The position numbers and the translations under genes were made by a program. Below are positions 12,901-24,425 of a stretch of DNA of 64,000 nucleotides, piece after piece (the first letter of the stretch is position 1; each line of letters begins with the position of its first letter). Below the pieces are notes generated by a model. That model was not told the origin of the DNA, made no database searches, and saw only the letters and a program-made list of their open reading frames with translations. The stretch comes from Odiellus spinosus (taxonomy: Eukaryota; Arthropoda; Arachnida; Opiliones; Phalangiidae), in assembly GCA_963920705.1 (NCBI GenBank), contig CAWUCO010000169.1, positions 684,501 to 748,500 of the forward strand, read 5' to 3'.

Positions 12901-13894
12901 CATTATCAACATACCAACCATTATCGAACGACGGTGACAGGAAAGCTAATTCATCCGTAACCATTTGAGTAACAGTATATGAAATATTCGTAAAACTTGA
13001 ACTTGCTTGTGCTTTAGATGGAGTATCAATTTTTCTTCCACCATTGAAAACTGGATTGTGGGATTTATCGGGTCGGCCATCTTTAATCCATTTCTTACAA
13101 TATCTGACGATGTGTCCATGCTTCTGGCAGTAATTGCAACGATATCTCTTGAAGCGTTCTTTCAAATTTGAATTTTGTTGTCCATCTTCCACGACGTTCC
13201 CTTTTTCAGTATTTCTTACCGCTTTCGTACGAGCGATTAACGCTTCTTCAACATGACCATGATGCGAAGAATTATCCAAATCTCTCTGGAACGCGCAGAC
13301 TTGCGTTGTTAGATTATCTATTGTGCGATCCGATTTACTAAGTAACTTCCAGGATGATTTAAACGCAAAATAAGAAGTCGGAAGCGAACTCAAAATCTTG
13401 CACATCAAAAACGTTTCCCTATAGTCAACCTTAGTTCTATCAATTTCCGCGACTGTTTCAGACCATAAAGTTCGCAAATTTGAAATGATAGTAGTTACGT
13501 CTTCATTAGAGCTCGGTTTATACTCGACGAAACGCTGCATAAGATCATACACTTTCACATCAGTAGCTCCATCGTAGAGCCTATGAAGCTCATTCCAAAT
13601 ATCAGACGGCGACGTAAACCGCATAACTTTTTGTAGTATATCGTCTGGTAATGAACTTAATAAAATTGCAATAGCATGATTTTCAGCGTTCTTGAACTTC
13701 GTAACTTGCTGTTCGTATAGCTTCAGATCTGCAGCTGTAGCTGAGACTGCCGGCTGAGCAGGTCGTACGTGTGTCCCGTTAACTACATCTTCCGCACCAT
13801 CAACCATACCGAGTACCATTCGCACGCGAAATTTCCAGGTCGTCCACCCGGTTTTACCATCCAATGGTTTAATCTGCATTCGTAACATATCCAT
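9994..13894 (-). CDS. Copia gag-pol polyprotein (fossil)
   Basis: The main frame (10223-13894, 1,223 codons) covers nearly the whole Copia polyprotein in the usual order. It holds a gag domain (MDMLRMQIKPLDGKTGWTTW), a CCHC zinc knuckle (CNYCQKHGHIVRYC), an aspartic protease (WYVDNGATTHI), a GAG-pre-integrase region (YHERMGHQDKRQV), an integrase (VHSDLCGPF, RCDGGGEYD, NGSAERENRT) and a reverse transcriptase with the active-site block LAIYVDDGLV. Sequence matching RNase H (STTEAEIMAASAAARE, LYVDNNAAICLAQN) continues to about 9994. Integrase before reverse transcriptase is the Copia arrangement. Judged as a fossil: nearly intact, about one break. Confidence 0.9.
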
Positions 13895-13979
13895 CGTATT
13901 AACGCGCCGCTTAATCGAACGATTTATCGAGTAAAAATGTATACGAAACTACGCGCACGGGAGCGTGGTGCCCATAACC

Positions 13980-14163
13980 TGTTGAGACGGATTTTGCGAT
14001 TAAACTGAAATAATTTTATTATCTTTATCGTCAAAGTAAACGTTACAATAAAAACACTTCCTGATAACAAAGTCTACTATGATAAATGGTTATCAGTTAA
14101 AAAACAAAACAATAGAACTCAACAACAACAAAAAAAAAACTAATGCGAGAACATATATAAACA
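13980..14163 (-). repeat. Copia 5' LTR, first part, split by a nested insertion
   Basis: It matches 9671-9850 almost base for base and then breaks off in CATATATAAA. The remaining bases, AAATAACTTCAACA, are found at 18844-18857. The interruption must therefore be younger than the Copia insertion. Confidence 0.9.
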
Positions 14164-14288
14164 AGTTGGGAAACCAAAATATAACCTCCCCGACCCCAAC
14201 GTTAAGGTAATCTAACCTAACCTAACCCTACCTAAAATAAAAGATGAAAAGAAATGTAGAGTATTGGATGAGTAGAAGAAACAGCGAA

Positions 14289-15043
14289 ATAGGCAAAATA
14301 TTATATCACATTGAACCTATATGCATTTCTTCAGTATACCAACACAACCCTAAATAATTCTCTACTTAAAACCAAACCTAACTAGAGAAAAAAAGGAAAA
14401 TAAATAAGATATAACCACATAGATTTCAAGATAAATAATCCAGTCCATAATTCAGTATTAAAACAAAAAAATCAGAATTAAGACAACTGAAATTAGCAAT
14501 CTTTGGTAATATGTAAAATAGCCCTTACACGAACAATTTAAGTAAAGCAAATTATCAAATAAACGCCAAATAAGTCAATTAAAATTAAAAATATTAATCT
14601 TACCACTACCAAATAGCGGGCAGAAAACACAGACATCAAGATAACATTAGCAAAATAAATTTTCAACACCGGTAATCCTGAGAACTAGATTCTACAAAAT
14701 CTTCTGGAATAATAAATTTATTTTAATCTAAAAAATATAAAATCTTAAAAAAAATATCTATACAAATAACATATTGATAAACCAATTAAAATTAGATGCG
14801 AAAAACATTTAATCTCGATATGAGATTAAATACACAAGGTCAAGGTTCTTCTTTTAAAACCATATCAGAATTTTGACGGTTGTAGAGTATTTGTAGACCA
14901 AGTAACGTGAAAAGGCAAAATGTTATATCAAATTGAACCTATACATGGCTTCAGTATACAACACAAGTTGTGAAACAAACGTTATTTTACGTGACTACAC
15001 ACTAGCTAAAACGTCACCGAAAATAAACGACAGTAGGCATTAA
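14289..15043 (+). repeat. Direct repeat A, copy 1
   Basis: About 755 bp, nearly identical to 16547-17304. It starts ATAGGCAAAATATTATATCA and ends in AGGCATTAA. A partial internal duplication of its beginning lies near its end (about 14833-14970), so A is itself built from related pieces. No coding potential. Confidence 0.9.
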
Positions 15044-16198
15044 AAAGCATAGTTCTACTATACTTAATTGGGATAAACATTAATTTCATGTGGGGAAAAG
15101 TGTGAAACTAAAACTAGCAGTCATTAAGAGATCCAATCACGTGATTCTTTTCCCCACTCGGTCTACATTTCACTATAGGATGAACCATATCATATATACC
15201 AATTAAAACACAAGAAAATTCAATGTCAATCCGGTTTAAGAATGATAGTCAACTGTAAATTGTGGTATAAATAACCTGGTTCGATCTGCGCATGCGTACA
15301 CGCAACAATTTCGCGTGAAATACATTTGGAAACGTGCGAGGCTTATAAAATATTAATTTGAAAACCCGTGCTAGTTATTAAAACCAATTCTTACGCCACT
15401 CTTCGAAAATTTGCCAGAAAATTACAGTATTTCCCCATACATTAAACTGATTTTCCCAAGAATATCAGAATCGCTTTGATATTTTGCACGCGTAAAGTGG
15501 TTTCGGACTTGAAATTTAGTGGGCTACACATACTCGCGTGCTGATGAACTCGATTTTACGCAAGTCGCAAATACACATATGTTCCTTTGCTTAAATGACG
15601 TTATTATGCTTTAAAGGTGTGCAAAATTGAAGCTTAGCTTGTTTACACGCACTTATTTACTTTAGACATTCGGAGAAATTGAAAAAAAAAAATTAGAACT
15701 CTAACGTTTTGGCCATTTAGATCTACCAAACATACCAGCACGCGTTCTTCGTAAATCTATTTATATCTTTACGCTGATGACGTGAATGCACCAATTAATA
15801 TCCTTAAGAGAGCGCATTAGACGCGATAGATGCAAGGAAGTCGCCTAGACATTAATGGCGTTTTGCGCGAGAAATTGCAAATATTAATGAAGAATTTACT
15901 TCAAATCCAGCGTTTCTTGTGAATTATACCCTTGCGTATACGCGGCATTTTCGTGCGAAACAAATTCGCAAATATAGCAAACACGCGAGCAATTGAAAAA
16001 ATGAAATTGAAAGCGCGTGCTAGAAACTTGTTCTTATAACAAAGTCCCAATACATTGTTTCCAGCTTGGCTAGGAAGTAAGTTTATCCCGGTACATAAAG
16101 CTAATTCTCTCAATATTCAGCCGAAAAGAAAAAAATAATACTAGAAGTCTGTTGCAGACTTCCAGTCCCTGTACTCGGCCGGTTATTCTATTAAATAA
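15044..16198. other. Spacer between repeats A and B
   Basis: AT-rich and unique within the window. A small inverted pair built on GTGGGGAAAAG lies about 15100-15160, and a short hairpin (GAAGTCTG/CAGACTTC) lies near 16145-16162. A minus-strand 70-codon frame here has no recognisable motif. Confidence 0.5.
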
Positions 16199-16412
16199 AA
16201 GTTTGTGGCAGGTTATTCAACATGTAGACCTCAATTATCATGTCTCCTAGCCTACGTGGTAATAGTTGGTTTGTTATTCAATGGCGAATTATTAAAGATT
16301 GGGTTTAAAGCACATTCCAGTCACGGAACTCAAGTACATGAAAATCAAAGTAGGTAATGGAGAAGTTTAAGTTAGATATACGGGTACATTCGCTCCAAAA
16401 GTCAAGTGCAAA
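16199..16412 (+). repeat. Direct repeat B, copy 1
   Basis: 214 bp starting AAGTTTGTGGCAGG and ending GTCAAGTGCAAA. It is nearly identical to 17307-17520. Confidence 0.88.
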
Positions 16413-16546
16413 AAAAAATTTGCTGAATAATGAATTAATTTTAATATAAATGCGTATCGAGTGAAATAAGCAAGGTCAAGGTTCTTCTTTTAAAACCATA
16501 TAATAATTTTGAAGGCTCTAGAGTAATTGCAGACCAAGTAACGCCA

Positions 16547-17304
16547 ATAGGCAAAATATTATATCACATTGAACCTATATGCATTTCTTCAGTATACCAA
16601 CAAAACCCTAAATAATTCTCTACTTAAAACCAAACCTAACTAGAGAAAAAAAGGAAAATAAATAAGATATAACCACATAGATTTCAAGATAAATAATCCA
16701 GTCCATAATTCAGTATTAAAACAAAAAAATCAGAATTAAGACAACTGAAATTAGCAATCTTTGGTAATATGTAAAATAGCCCTTACACGAACAATTTAAG
16801 TAAAGCAAATTATCAAATAAACGCCAAATAAGTCAATTAATTAAAATGAAAAATATTAATCTTACCACTACCAAATAGCGGGCAGAAAACACAGACATCA
16901 AGATAACATTAGCAAAATAAATTTTCAACACCGGTAATCCTGAGAACTAGATTCTACAAAATCTTCCTGAATAATAAATTTATTTTAATCTAAAAAATAT
17001 AAAATCTTAAAAAAAATATCTATACAAATAACATATTGATAAACCAATTAAAATTAGATGCGAAAAACATTTAATCTCGATATGAGATTAAATACACAAG
17101 GTCAAGGTTCTTCTTTTAAAACCATATCAGAATTTTGACGGTTGTAGAGTATTTGTAGACCAAGTAACGTGAAAAGGCAAAATGTTATATCAAATTGAAC
17201 CTATACATGGCTTTAGTGTACAACACAAGTTGTGAAACAAACGTTATTTTACGTGACTACACACTAGCTAAAACGTCACCGAAAATAAACGACGGTAGGC
17301 ATTA
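16547..17304 (+). repeat. Direct repeat A, copy 2
   Basis: The second copy of repeat A. It differs from copy 1 by scattered substitutions and a few short indels and is directly followed by B copy 2. Copies of A and B alternate, which suggests a local duplication of an A+B unit. Confidence 0.9.
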
Positions 17305-17306
17305 AC

Positions 17307-17520
17307 AAGTTTGTGGCAGGTTATTCAACTTGTAGACCTCAATTATCATGTCTCCTATCCTACGTGGTAATAGTTGGTTTGTTATTCAATGGCGAATTAT
17401 TAAGGATTGGGTTTAAAGCACATTCCAGTCACGGAACTCAAGTACATGAAAATCAAAGTAGGTAATGGAGAAGTTTAAGTTAGATATACGGGTACATTCG
17501 CTCCAAAAGTCAAGTGCAAA
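17307..17520 (+). repeat. Direct repeat B, copy 2
   Basis: It is nearly identical to 16199-16412 and abuts the end of A copy 2. Confidence 0.88.
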
Positions 17521-17930
17521 TCACCCATAAGACCTTACATTATATGAGGCTTTTACGCAGGCCTTAAGGTTATGTACAAGTACGAAGCCCAAACACACGT
17601 GTATTAGCTCTCCTCGACACCGAGGTAAAGGAGGTATCACTCCACGGAGAGAAACGCCAGTCGAAGCAGCTAAGAGCCGCTGTCGAATTACCATCACACT
17701 AGTGAATTGGTACGGCGAGCGAAAAGGTAACCAGCTCTTCGATCCCAGCTTTTTCTCTGACGGCCGAAATAGTATTTCACGCTTTTATATATGCGATAAA
17801 CAAAATAAAAAAAAAACACCTACACATTTTAATAACTGAGGCTAAGCTAAAAAATTAAATCAATCAATTAAAATAGATAAAAAACAAGACTACTTCCATA
17901 TGCGTAGAAGTTGAACTGTATTAGTTTTCC

Positions 17931-18235
17931 AATCCACCCTGAGTTTGCAGCAAGCCTAAGCCTACAATACCTTTATACCTATGTTTTTGGACTAAATGGT
18001 ACATGGAAAATAGCTTAACGCGTGCTGCCAACTCGAGCTGGTATTGAACACACAAATTTCACAAAATTCTTAGACAATTTCTTAAATATCTTATAAAATA
18101 ACATTTAATTTTAATTTAATTTTCAGCGAAATTATTAATTAGACTAAGTTAAGTAATTTAAGAAATTTTAATTATAGTTTAAATGAACATTTCGTTTCAA
18201 TTCACTGAAAGATACCACGCCATAAGTGTAAAAAA
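17931..18235 (+). repeat. Interspersed repeat C, copy 1
   Basis: It starts AATCCACCCTGAGTTTGCAG, contains GTGCTGCCAACTCGAGCTGG, and ends near GATACCACGCCATAAG. It matches 22868-23193 along its length. A weaker relative is visible at about 21255-21350. No coding potential and no clear ends. Confidence 0.75.
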
Positions 18236-18375
18236 AGTGGTATATAAGGCGATCGAAAAACATTATCTGTAACTTAAAGCTGTGAAGAAAGGGGAACCCA
18301 CCCCCTGTTCAATGTCTGGATGTAGTTATTACACCAGGCGCTCAGTGTAGCTACGAACGAAAATCTGACCCGTAG

Positions 18376-18840
18376 AGGGGGCGAGTTGATGGTTGATGTG
18401 GACCATATTAGTGAGGGACGCCTCGCTAATATGGCCCGCTGAGATCGGAAACTGGAGGTTGGACCTTGGTGTGTTAGGATGGTCGGAGGTGATTATAACA
18501 GTGGGAGACGTCCCATTGTGTATAATCGCCTTCAACTGCCCAGCATCGAGGTTTGATGTGGATGGTGGAAGGCGGTAATATGCAATGGGAGACGTCCACG
18601 GTTGCATAAAATCGCACGACACCTGAAGCTTATCCATGTGGCAGCCTGATTATAGGAATTCCCGTTGAACGGAATTGAACGATAAGATGGCATGTTTACG
18701 TCTTGAGTCCCAAGATTTTTGCTCTACGTGCTAGGTCACGTGATATCCGGTTACACAGGATATCCGCTTACACCGGAAGTGACAGACACACAGACACGAC
18801 GAACGTAAAACCTCCCCGTGAACAAGTTCACTCGGGGAGG
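18376..18840 (+). repeat. Interspersed repeat D, copy 1
   Basis: It contains TGGACCATATTAGTGAGG, GGAAACTGGAGGTTGGACC and AGGTCACGTGAT, and ends with a CA-rich stretch and CGGGGAGGT followed by A residues. The second copy is at 27717-28700. A one-ended, CA-rich, A-following terminus would suit a retroposon tail, but no coding part was identified. Confidence 0.7.
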
Positions 18841-18857
18841 TAAAAATAACTTCAACA

Positions 18858-18889
18858 TTGTGAAATGTTTTGATGAAGACACCGTTTAA
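18858..18889 (+). pseudogene. LACTB: Displaced 3' end of LACTB coding sequence
   Basis: It starts with the second copy of the target duplication TTGTG. Reading on in the LACTB exon-2 frame from GTG gives KCFDEDTV and a TAA stop at 18887-18889. Vertebrate LACTB also ends in a short acidic tail (FDKDRSD in human, recalled from memory). This is what the gene encoded before the Copia insertion. Confidence 0.85.
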
Positions 18890-20268
18890 ATTTTAAGAAA
18901 CAATTTCTTTGGCCTTGAGCAAGGTTACTGTAGTGCTTGGCGTTTGGATAGTTACAATTTTTTGTTAATTTTATCGTTCATAATATAATACTTTATCGTA
19001 ATATTTAAATGTTAAATATTATAATGTATGTTAAATTTTTGGTAAACCGTTCATGAATTGGAAAAATTAAGACTAAAAGAATGAATAATAATTTAAAATC
19101 AATTTGAAATTCCACTTTCACGAGCACGAAAATGACGTAAAGACAAGCATTAGCCGAACACGTTTCCAATCCTGACCATGTAACTGATTTCACATAATTT
19201 TGTTATAAGTTTGCTATGATAGACAAAAATATTAAATTTAATGTACGCGAATCATTAGATATTCGAAAAACTCGAAAAAAAAAACAATTGGTTCTCAGTC
19301 GGGACGACGGTCCGGGGAGCTTCGTTACTGACCTTTGGTATAAAAAAACCCTATACACGCTCCTTTGAATCACGTGACGAAGTTGGTTTGAAGATAGATT
19401 TGGAACTCTAAAATTTAGAACTGATGTAAAGATCCACCAATATCAGTTAATCATAAAAAAATAATCGGAAAATTATTCGCAGTTTCATTGGATTTATCAT
19501 AGACTTCCCGTGGATAAATTATGAAAAAAAAAAAAAAAATAAAATGATCAGAAATTTCTTGTCTAAACCCCGATCTCTAACTGATGATGCGCCTGTAAGA
19601 CGCGAAACTAGTCGTCACTAACAGGAATGTTTATTTGTGTTTTTAAAGATTTTTGCTTAATTAAAGTTGCACTTTTTTTTAAGAAAACCAACTATTTATT
19701 ATACGCAAGTAGTCAATGTAATTTTTCTTTTTTTTTTGGAATTATGGGTTCGTTAACCTGTGTCTAGGTCACAATAGCGAAAACCAAAAGGTCCAAGGCA
19801 AGTTATCGAGGGTCAAAATAGCGAAACCAAAAAACTAAAAATATTTTAACGAAACGAACAAGAGCGAAAAATCAATTATTCCAAATAATATATCAGAGAA
19901 AGCGAGACTACAGTTTTCCAAATATGCGCTACTGCAATCGTAAAAATTTTAAACCAATTGGCAAAATGACAACATAAAAATACTTAGAGTACTCAAATTT
20001 CCTATGACCTTATTTTATGTCAGGTCGTAGGATGAGCAGAGACACACAAGGAAATGTTTATATTAAATGTAAATAAGTGATTACAAATTCTAGCCATATA
20101 AATAAAAGCATCTGTATCATTAGGCTGTACTGCTCAATTATCTTTTGTTAATTCAATGATTTGATAAAAACGAATGATTCAGTCTGGGGTGGCTTCCGTC
20201 CGGAAGAGATGAAAATAAAACGACGGAGATTATCCATTCAAGTTACTCTTGGACAAACCCAAGATATT
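18890..20268. other. No gene recognised; poly-A runs and a ribozyme-like motif
   Basis: AT-rich sequence that includes the former LACTB 3' flank. A run of 16 A residues lies near 19526-19541. The hammerhead-like motif at 19581-19616 is listed separately. No coding region is supported. Confidence 0.5.
19581..19616 (+). other. Hammerhead-core-like / Penelope-like tail motif
   Basis: It shows CTGATGA, a three-pair stem (GCG/CGC) closing a CCTGTAAGA loop, then GAAAC and a GTC. These are the conserved blocks of a type I hammerhead with a minimal helix III, as known from Penelope-like retroelements. One base is bulged next to stem II, and the flanks do not form a convincing helix I, so activity is doubtful. 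Similar strings also occur in generic repeat tails. Confidence 0.3.
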
Positions 20269-20485
20269 CTAGACTGCAAGTTCCATTAGCCCTTCCTCGG
20301 TAGATGATTGGCAATACTTCCGGTATTGATTTCGTCTGAATTCCTTGTTCTGACGTTCTAATAGAGGACCATTGCTGATGTTTTCATCATACGTGTGAAT
20401 GATCTCAGTCATTGGAAGAATCCAAGGATATAGCTTGTCAAAAACCGATGGCAGGCTGACAAGACCTTCTTCAGCACTCTTAAAA
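20269..20485 (-). CDS. Possible 3'-terminal exon of an unidentified gene
   Basis: On the minus strand an acceptor-like TTTTATTTTAAG is followed by a frame opening SAEEGLVSLPSVFDKLYPW and closing STEEGLMELAV before a stop. The segment has protein-like composition, with a Trp-containing stretch (YPWILPMTEIIHTYDEN) and a basic stretch (NKEFRRNQYRKY). I do not recognise the family. No matching upstream exon was found, so it could be a true last exon, a relic, or chance. Confidence 0.3.
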
Positions 20486-20496
20486 TAAAATACCAA

Positions 20497-22427
20497 ATTC
20501 CATACCGTTAGTATTTACACTTGAATAGTTATTTTTACATGTGACTATAGGCATCTGACATGTCGAGTCTCAAAACACTCGCTGCTTTATGTCCCAATTT
20601 TTCTAGCCAGGCCGTCTCTATCTGCTGTTATATGGAAATGGCACCAGTGAAGTTGCTCTGTTTAATTCAAATGGTGATGACATTCTGTGTTGGTTGATAT
20701 TCTCGAAGTTTAACTACTCTTCAGTACTCCTAAGCCTCCAACTTATATTTAACTATAATTTAGCTGAACGATAGTAACATACACAAACAAAACGAAGTCC
20801 AAAGGTAATAGCAGTCAATTACCTTTAATAACTATCTCTATAATGCCAACATCTCTAATACAATAAAAGCATGACTTAAATCTTTAGAGCTCTCTTACTA
20901 CCTTTGCTCTGCTCTGCTCTCTAACGAAGTTCACTGGACACGCCTGCTTTTGAAATTACTTTTTTGGGAAATGTTTCCCGGCTTTTTAGTGGAGATAACT
21001 GAAGCCTTTTTTTTCTCCAACATCAGATGCGCATTTTTTATTCAAATATAGACTGTTGGTTTTTTAAACACAAGAAACCTACTGTACTTCAAAGAGAGTT
21101 TCCATGACTATCATTTTACTTTTGATTTCTAACCTTAAGTATCAATCCGCCTAAACTTTAAATTTTATACTCAAATTCCGCTTGAACTGGTTATAATAAA
21201 TACTCCGAGTATAATCTATCAACTAGAGTGTAGTAGTAGAATTGTACTTAGATGATCCAAACCACATTGAGTTTACAGTAGCCTAAGATTACACTACCTT
21301 CGGTTGAACGTAGGCGCGTTCTGAGCACTCAAGCTGGTATTTAACACACAAGTGATATTTAATCCCTAGACCTTTCATTGTGTAATGTTCTTACAAAGAC
21401 ATAATAGATTAAATTAGCCACATTTCTAATTAATGCGATTTAAATTCAATCGCCTCAGTTTATTCGAGTACTCTACCCAAAAGATTGTGAAAGAAGCCTC
21501 TTATCACCGAAATATAGGCGAGAAACGATTGCCGACACAATCGAAGACGACACCATCGCGCCAGTGAGAGGATTCACCACAATTCTAAACGCTACCTTAA
21601 GCCACCCATTGGAGTAGTTTATCTATGAGTGCCGAATGTGTAAATCTCGATTATATAGGCCAAGAGATTTATTAAAGTTAAAAAATAAAATGATAAGAAA
21701 ATCTTGCCTACTTTTTAATTACGGTGAATTAAGGTGAATTTAATGGGATACTCATGATATAATATAATAGTCAAAATTAAAGGGCTGAAGAGGGCTACCC
21801 GAGTAGAAGAACCCAGTGAATGTAATTTTCAGTTATCGATAAAAAACACCATTAAAAATAGCTTATTTACTGTTTAATAAATTAAATTTTTGTTCATTAA
21901 TCTAGAACCACTTAATAAAGTTCGGCTAGGTTTATGTTTTAACCACTGCCTTCTTTAATAATAGGCCTATCCGTAGGAAAAGCAAGGGGGTGGCGTTACC
22001 GATTTCAAAAATGTCGTTAGACGTCGCTTTCTTGAGGTTAAAAAAAGCGGGAAATTCAAATGTAGGCCGAAAATTAAAAATAGATACGAATTTTAGGTTA
22101 ATAATGGAGAAAAAATTAATTAGGATTTAATTTAAATAATTAAACAGTGATTTTTAAATATTTACATTAAAAGCTAGTTCTAAATCAAATCGTAAATTTA
22201 AATCAAGATCTCTACGTTATCACCTAAATGTTGCTAGGAGTGCTACGATCTTACTTCGATAGAGCCTTATCTAATTGGTTCTTGGCGACGCGAGAATCGC
22301 GATTGGCTATTCATACATCAGGAAAGTGACATCTATCTCGGACAAATTGCAAATTAAAAATGTCAAGAAAAAAAGTTGTAGTTGGCATTTCGTGGCCTAG
22401 TATTACAGGCAGTGTATTAACCTTTTC
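20497..22427. other. No gene recognised; diverged repeat C piece
   Basis: AT-rich sequence. About 21255-21350 resembles part of repeat C (CAAGCTGGTATTTAACACAC). No coding signal. Confidence 0.45.
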
Positions 22428-22429
22428 GT

Positions 22430-22825
22430 AACCCATTCAGCCACCTTTCTCTCTATTGCTTCATATACCTTATCAATCTTTCGTTAAGGAGATCTTTGTT
22501 TAAACAAGAGAAGCATTCGTACTCAATAAACTATACTTTCTCTCTATTAACTCGAATTCAATGGATATTCCTTATCATTCTACTGTTTAAGAAAAGAAAT
22601 TTTTGTTTACCATTTTGAAGCAATTGATAAAGCTCGGCTAATCTTATGATTTCACCCTTAAGTAACAAATTCAGGCACCTTACTTTCTATTACTTCATGT
22701 ACTTTATCAATATTTCATTATTTAAATCTCTGTTTAACTAAAGATACTCTCGTACCCGAAAGAAGCCTTATCAAATTTTTTTAAAGTACCTTTGTCTCTA
22801 TTAATTCGAATTCAGTGGACGGTGG
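22430..22825 (+). repeat. Diverged tandem duplication, about 2 x 200-240 bp
   Basis: Two successive segments share TTCATATACCTTATCAAT, a CATTCGTACTC-like string and TCTCTATTAACTCGAATTCA in the same order. The copies are clearly diverged. A fainter third piece may lie near 21890-21960. Confidence 0.55.
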
Positions 22826-22867
22826 ATCTTGGATATCCGCGTAAACGCACTTTTATTTAGATTCTTT

Positions 22868-23193
22868 AATCCACCCCAAGTTTGCAGCAAGGCTAAGCCT
22901 ATACTGCCCGTTATACCTTTGCTTTTGAATGAAATATGGAAAACAGCTTAGCGCGTGCTGCCAACTCAAGCTGGTATTAAACCGTCACATTTCTTTAAAT
23001 TTTTGGACTAATTCTTAAATATTTTCTAAACTATGTAGACTTTTAAATTAATTTTTCAGCTTCGTGATTAATTAGATTTAGTTAAACAATACTATTATTT
23101 TAAATTAAAATTTAAATGCATTGTACGCTTCAATTCACTAAAAGATATCGCGGCATAAGGCCAAAATAGTTAGGGCAAGGAAAAGGGGTATAT
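22868..23193 (+). repeat. Interspersed repeat C, copy 2, interrupted by a hAT-like element
   Basis: It matches 17931-18235. The repeat appears to resume after 24514 for roughly 80 bp (GGTATATATAGC to the C-rich run at about 24578), so the element at 23194-24514 landed inside it. Confidence 0.7.
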
Positions 23194-23206
23194 TAGGGGT
23201 GTGCGA

Positions 23207-23405
23207 GCCCTAAATTTCAGACTTCGAGCCGAGCTCAAGCCCTGGAATTTTTCCTTGGCGAGCCCGAGCCGAGCTCAAGCCCTAAAAATTTTCCTTGTCA
23301 AGCTTTATTCGAGCTCAAGCCCTAAAAAATTTACCTTGTCAAGCTATAGTCGAGCTCAAGCCCCAAAAAATTTTCCTTGTCAAGCTTTAGTCGAGTTCAA
23401 GCCCT
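23207..23405 (+). repeat. Minisatellite, about 50-bp unit, four copies
   Basis: Units carry CGAGCTCAAGCCC and TTTTCCTTGTCAAGCTT in order. The unit sequence is related in its GAGCTC core to the second array in the same element. Confidence 0.75.
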
Positions 23406-24159
23406 GATTTGCATTGATCGAGCTTTTATTTTATTTTCAGCCTATATATAATAAAAATAAGTTAAATAACTGACTAACTACAGCAACGCGTACGCTCCTA
23501 CTTAGAGTCTTAGAGATAAAGAAATTAAATGAACTTCCAAAATATCCAACTCAAACCAAAACCAAAAGTATACAGCTAAACTGCAATGAAAAGCATCATA
23601 CAAAAAAATGTTGGGTTTATTTTCTTTACTCCTCCTACTCTAGAGGGGTAAAATATCACACCTACAAAACCCCTTTCCAAGATAGAGTAATAGCATCCAA
23701 TGCGAGTGCTACCTGGTATTTACTAAGGTCAAGCATAAAGTGTGTCGAACTCCTCTAGAGAAGATCACGTGACTCTTAAAATACCCCTTAAAAAATGGAA
23801 TAGGTCCTAAAACCAGGTGGAAAGGGGTTGGCAGTCAATTCACTTTCTTTTGTCAAGTCGATTCACTTTCTTTTGTCAGTACATACAAAGCTACGCTATA
23901 GATTGTAATAGATAATGGAAATATCCACAAAATAGATTTGCAGGCGATGCAAATTTAAAGTGTAAACTAACAAAGAAATTCAGAATTTGTAAAGAAAAAG
24001 TTTCCCCTCAAAAAAGTCTATTTCACTTGTCACTACGTATAAGCCTACGCTCCTTATTACACCTATGATTGGGTTTAAAGCGATAGAAGGCTTACAAAGT
24101 TACAATACAGAGTGACGACGATTACAACGTTTTTTGTTCAGGGCTCGCCGAATTCTAGT

Positions 24160-24425
24160 AATAGAGCTCGACCCCCCACAAGCTCTAGGATTTGAGCTCG
24201 ACCCCAGACAAGCTCTAGGATTTGAGCTCGACCCCTGACAAGCTCTAGGATTTGAGCTCGACCCCAGACAAGCTCTAGGATTTGAGCTCGACCCCAGACA
24301 AGCTCTAGGATTTGAGCTCGACCCCTGACAAGCTCTAGGATTTGAGCTCGACCCCAGACAAGCTCTAGGATTTGAGCTCGACCCCAGACAAGCTCTAGGA
24401 TTTGAGCTCGACCCCTGACAAGCTC
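24160..24425 (+). repeat. Minisatellite, 30-bp unit, about nine copies
   Basis: The unit combines GACAAGCTCTAGGATTTG and AGCTCGACCCC with one variable base (CCAGA or CCTGA). Successive units are almost identical, so the array is young. Confidence 0.95.

Larger units (their letters stand above)
14164..18843. mobile_element. 4.7-kb repeat block inserted in the Copia LTR, class unknown
   Basis: The block is defined by the split LTR. It begins CAAGTTGGGAAACC and ends in CCTCCCCG...CGGGGAGG, an imperfect hairpin, with a possible TAAA duplication on its flanks. Inside are two copies each of repeats A and B, one copy of repeat C and one of repeat D. C and D recur elsewhere in the window. No transposase, reverse transcriptase or replicase frame was seen, so it is a non-autonomous or composite element. 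The end hairpin recalls Helitrons, but the required 3' CTRR was not found. Confidence 0.6.
9671..18857 (-). mobile_element. Copia LTR retrotransposon inserted in LACTB, itself carrying a nested insertion
   Basis: The element is bounded by the 5-bp duplication TTGTG (9666-9670 and 18858-18862) and starts and ends with TGTTGA...TCAACA. The 3' LTR is 9671-9864. The 5' LTR starts at 13980, is split by a 4.7-kb insertion (about 14164-18843), and finishes at 18857. The primer-binding string GGTTATGGGC sits just inside the 5' LTR on the minus strand, and a purine tract lies just inside the 3' LTR. The shared parts of the two LTRs look identical by eye except for the length of one A run, so the insertion is very recent. 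Coding is almost whole, with about one break. Confidence 0.93.

Noticed and set aside
14164-18843. Helitron interpretation of the block in the Copia LTR
   Set aside because: There is an end hairpin, but no 5' TC or 3' CTRR at the junctions, no A/T insertion site that fits, and no Rep/helicase coding.
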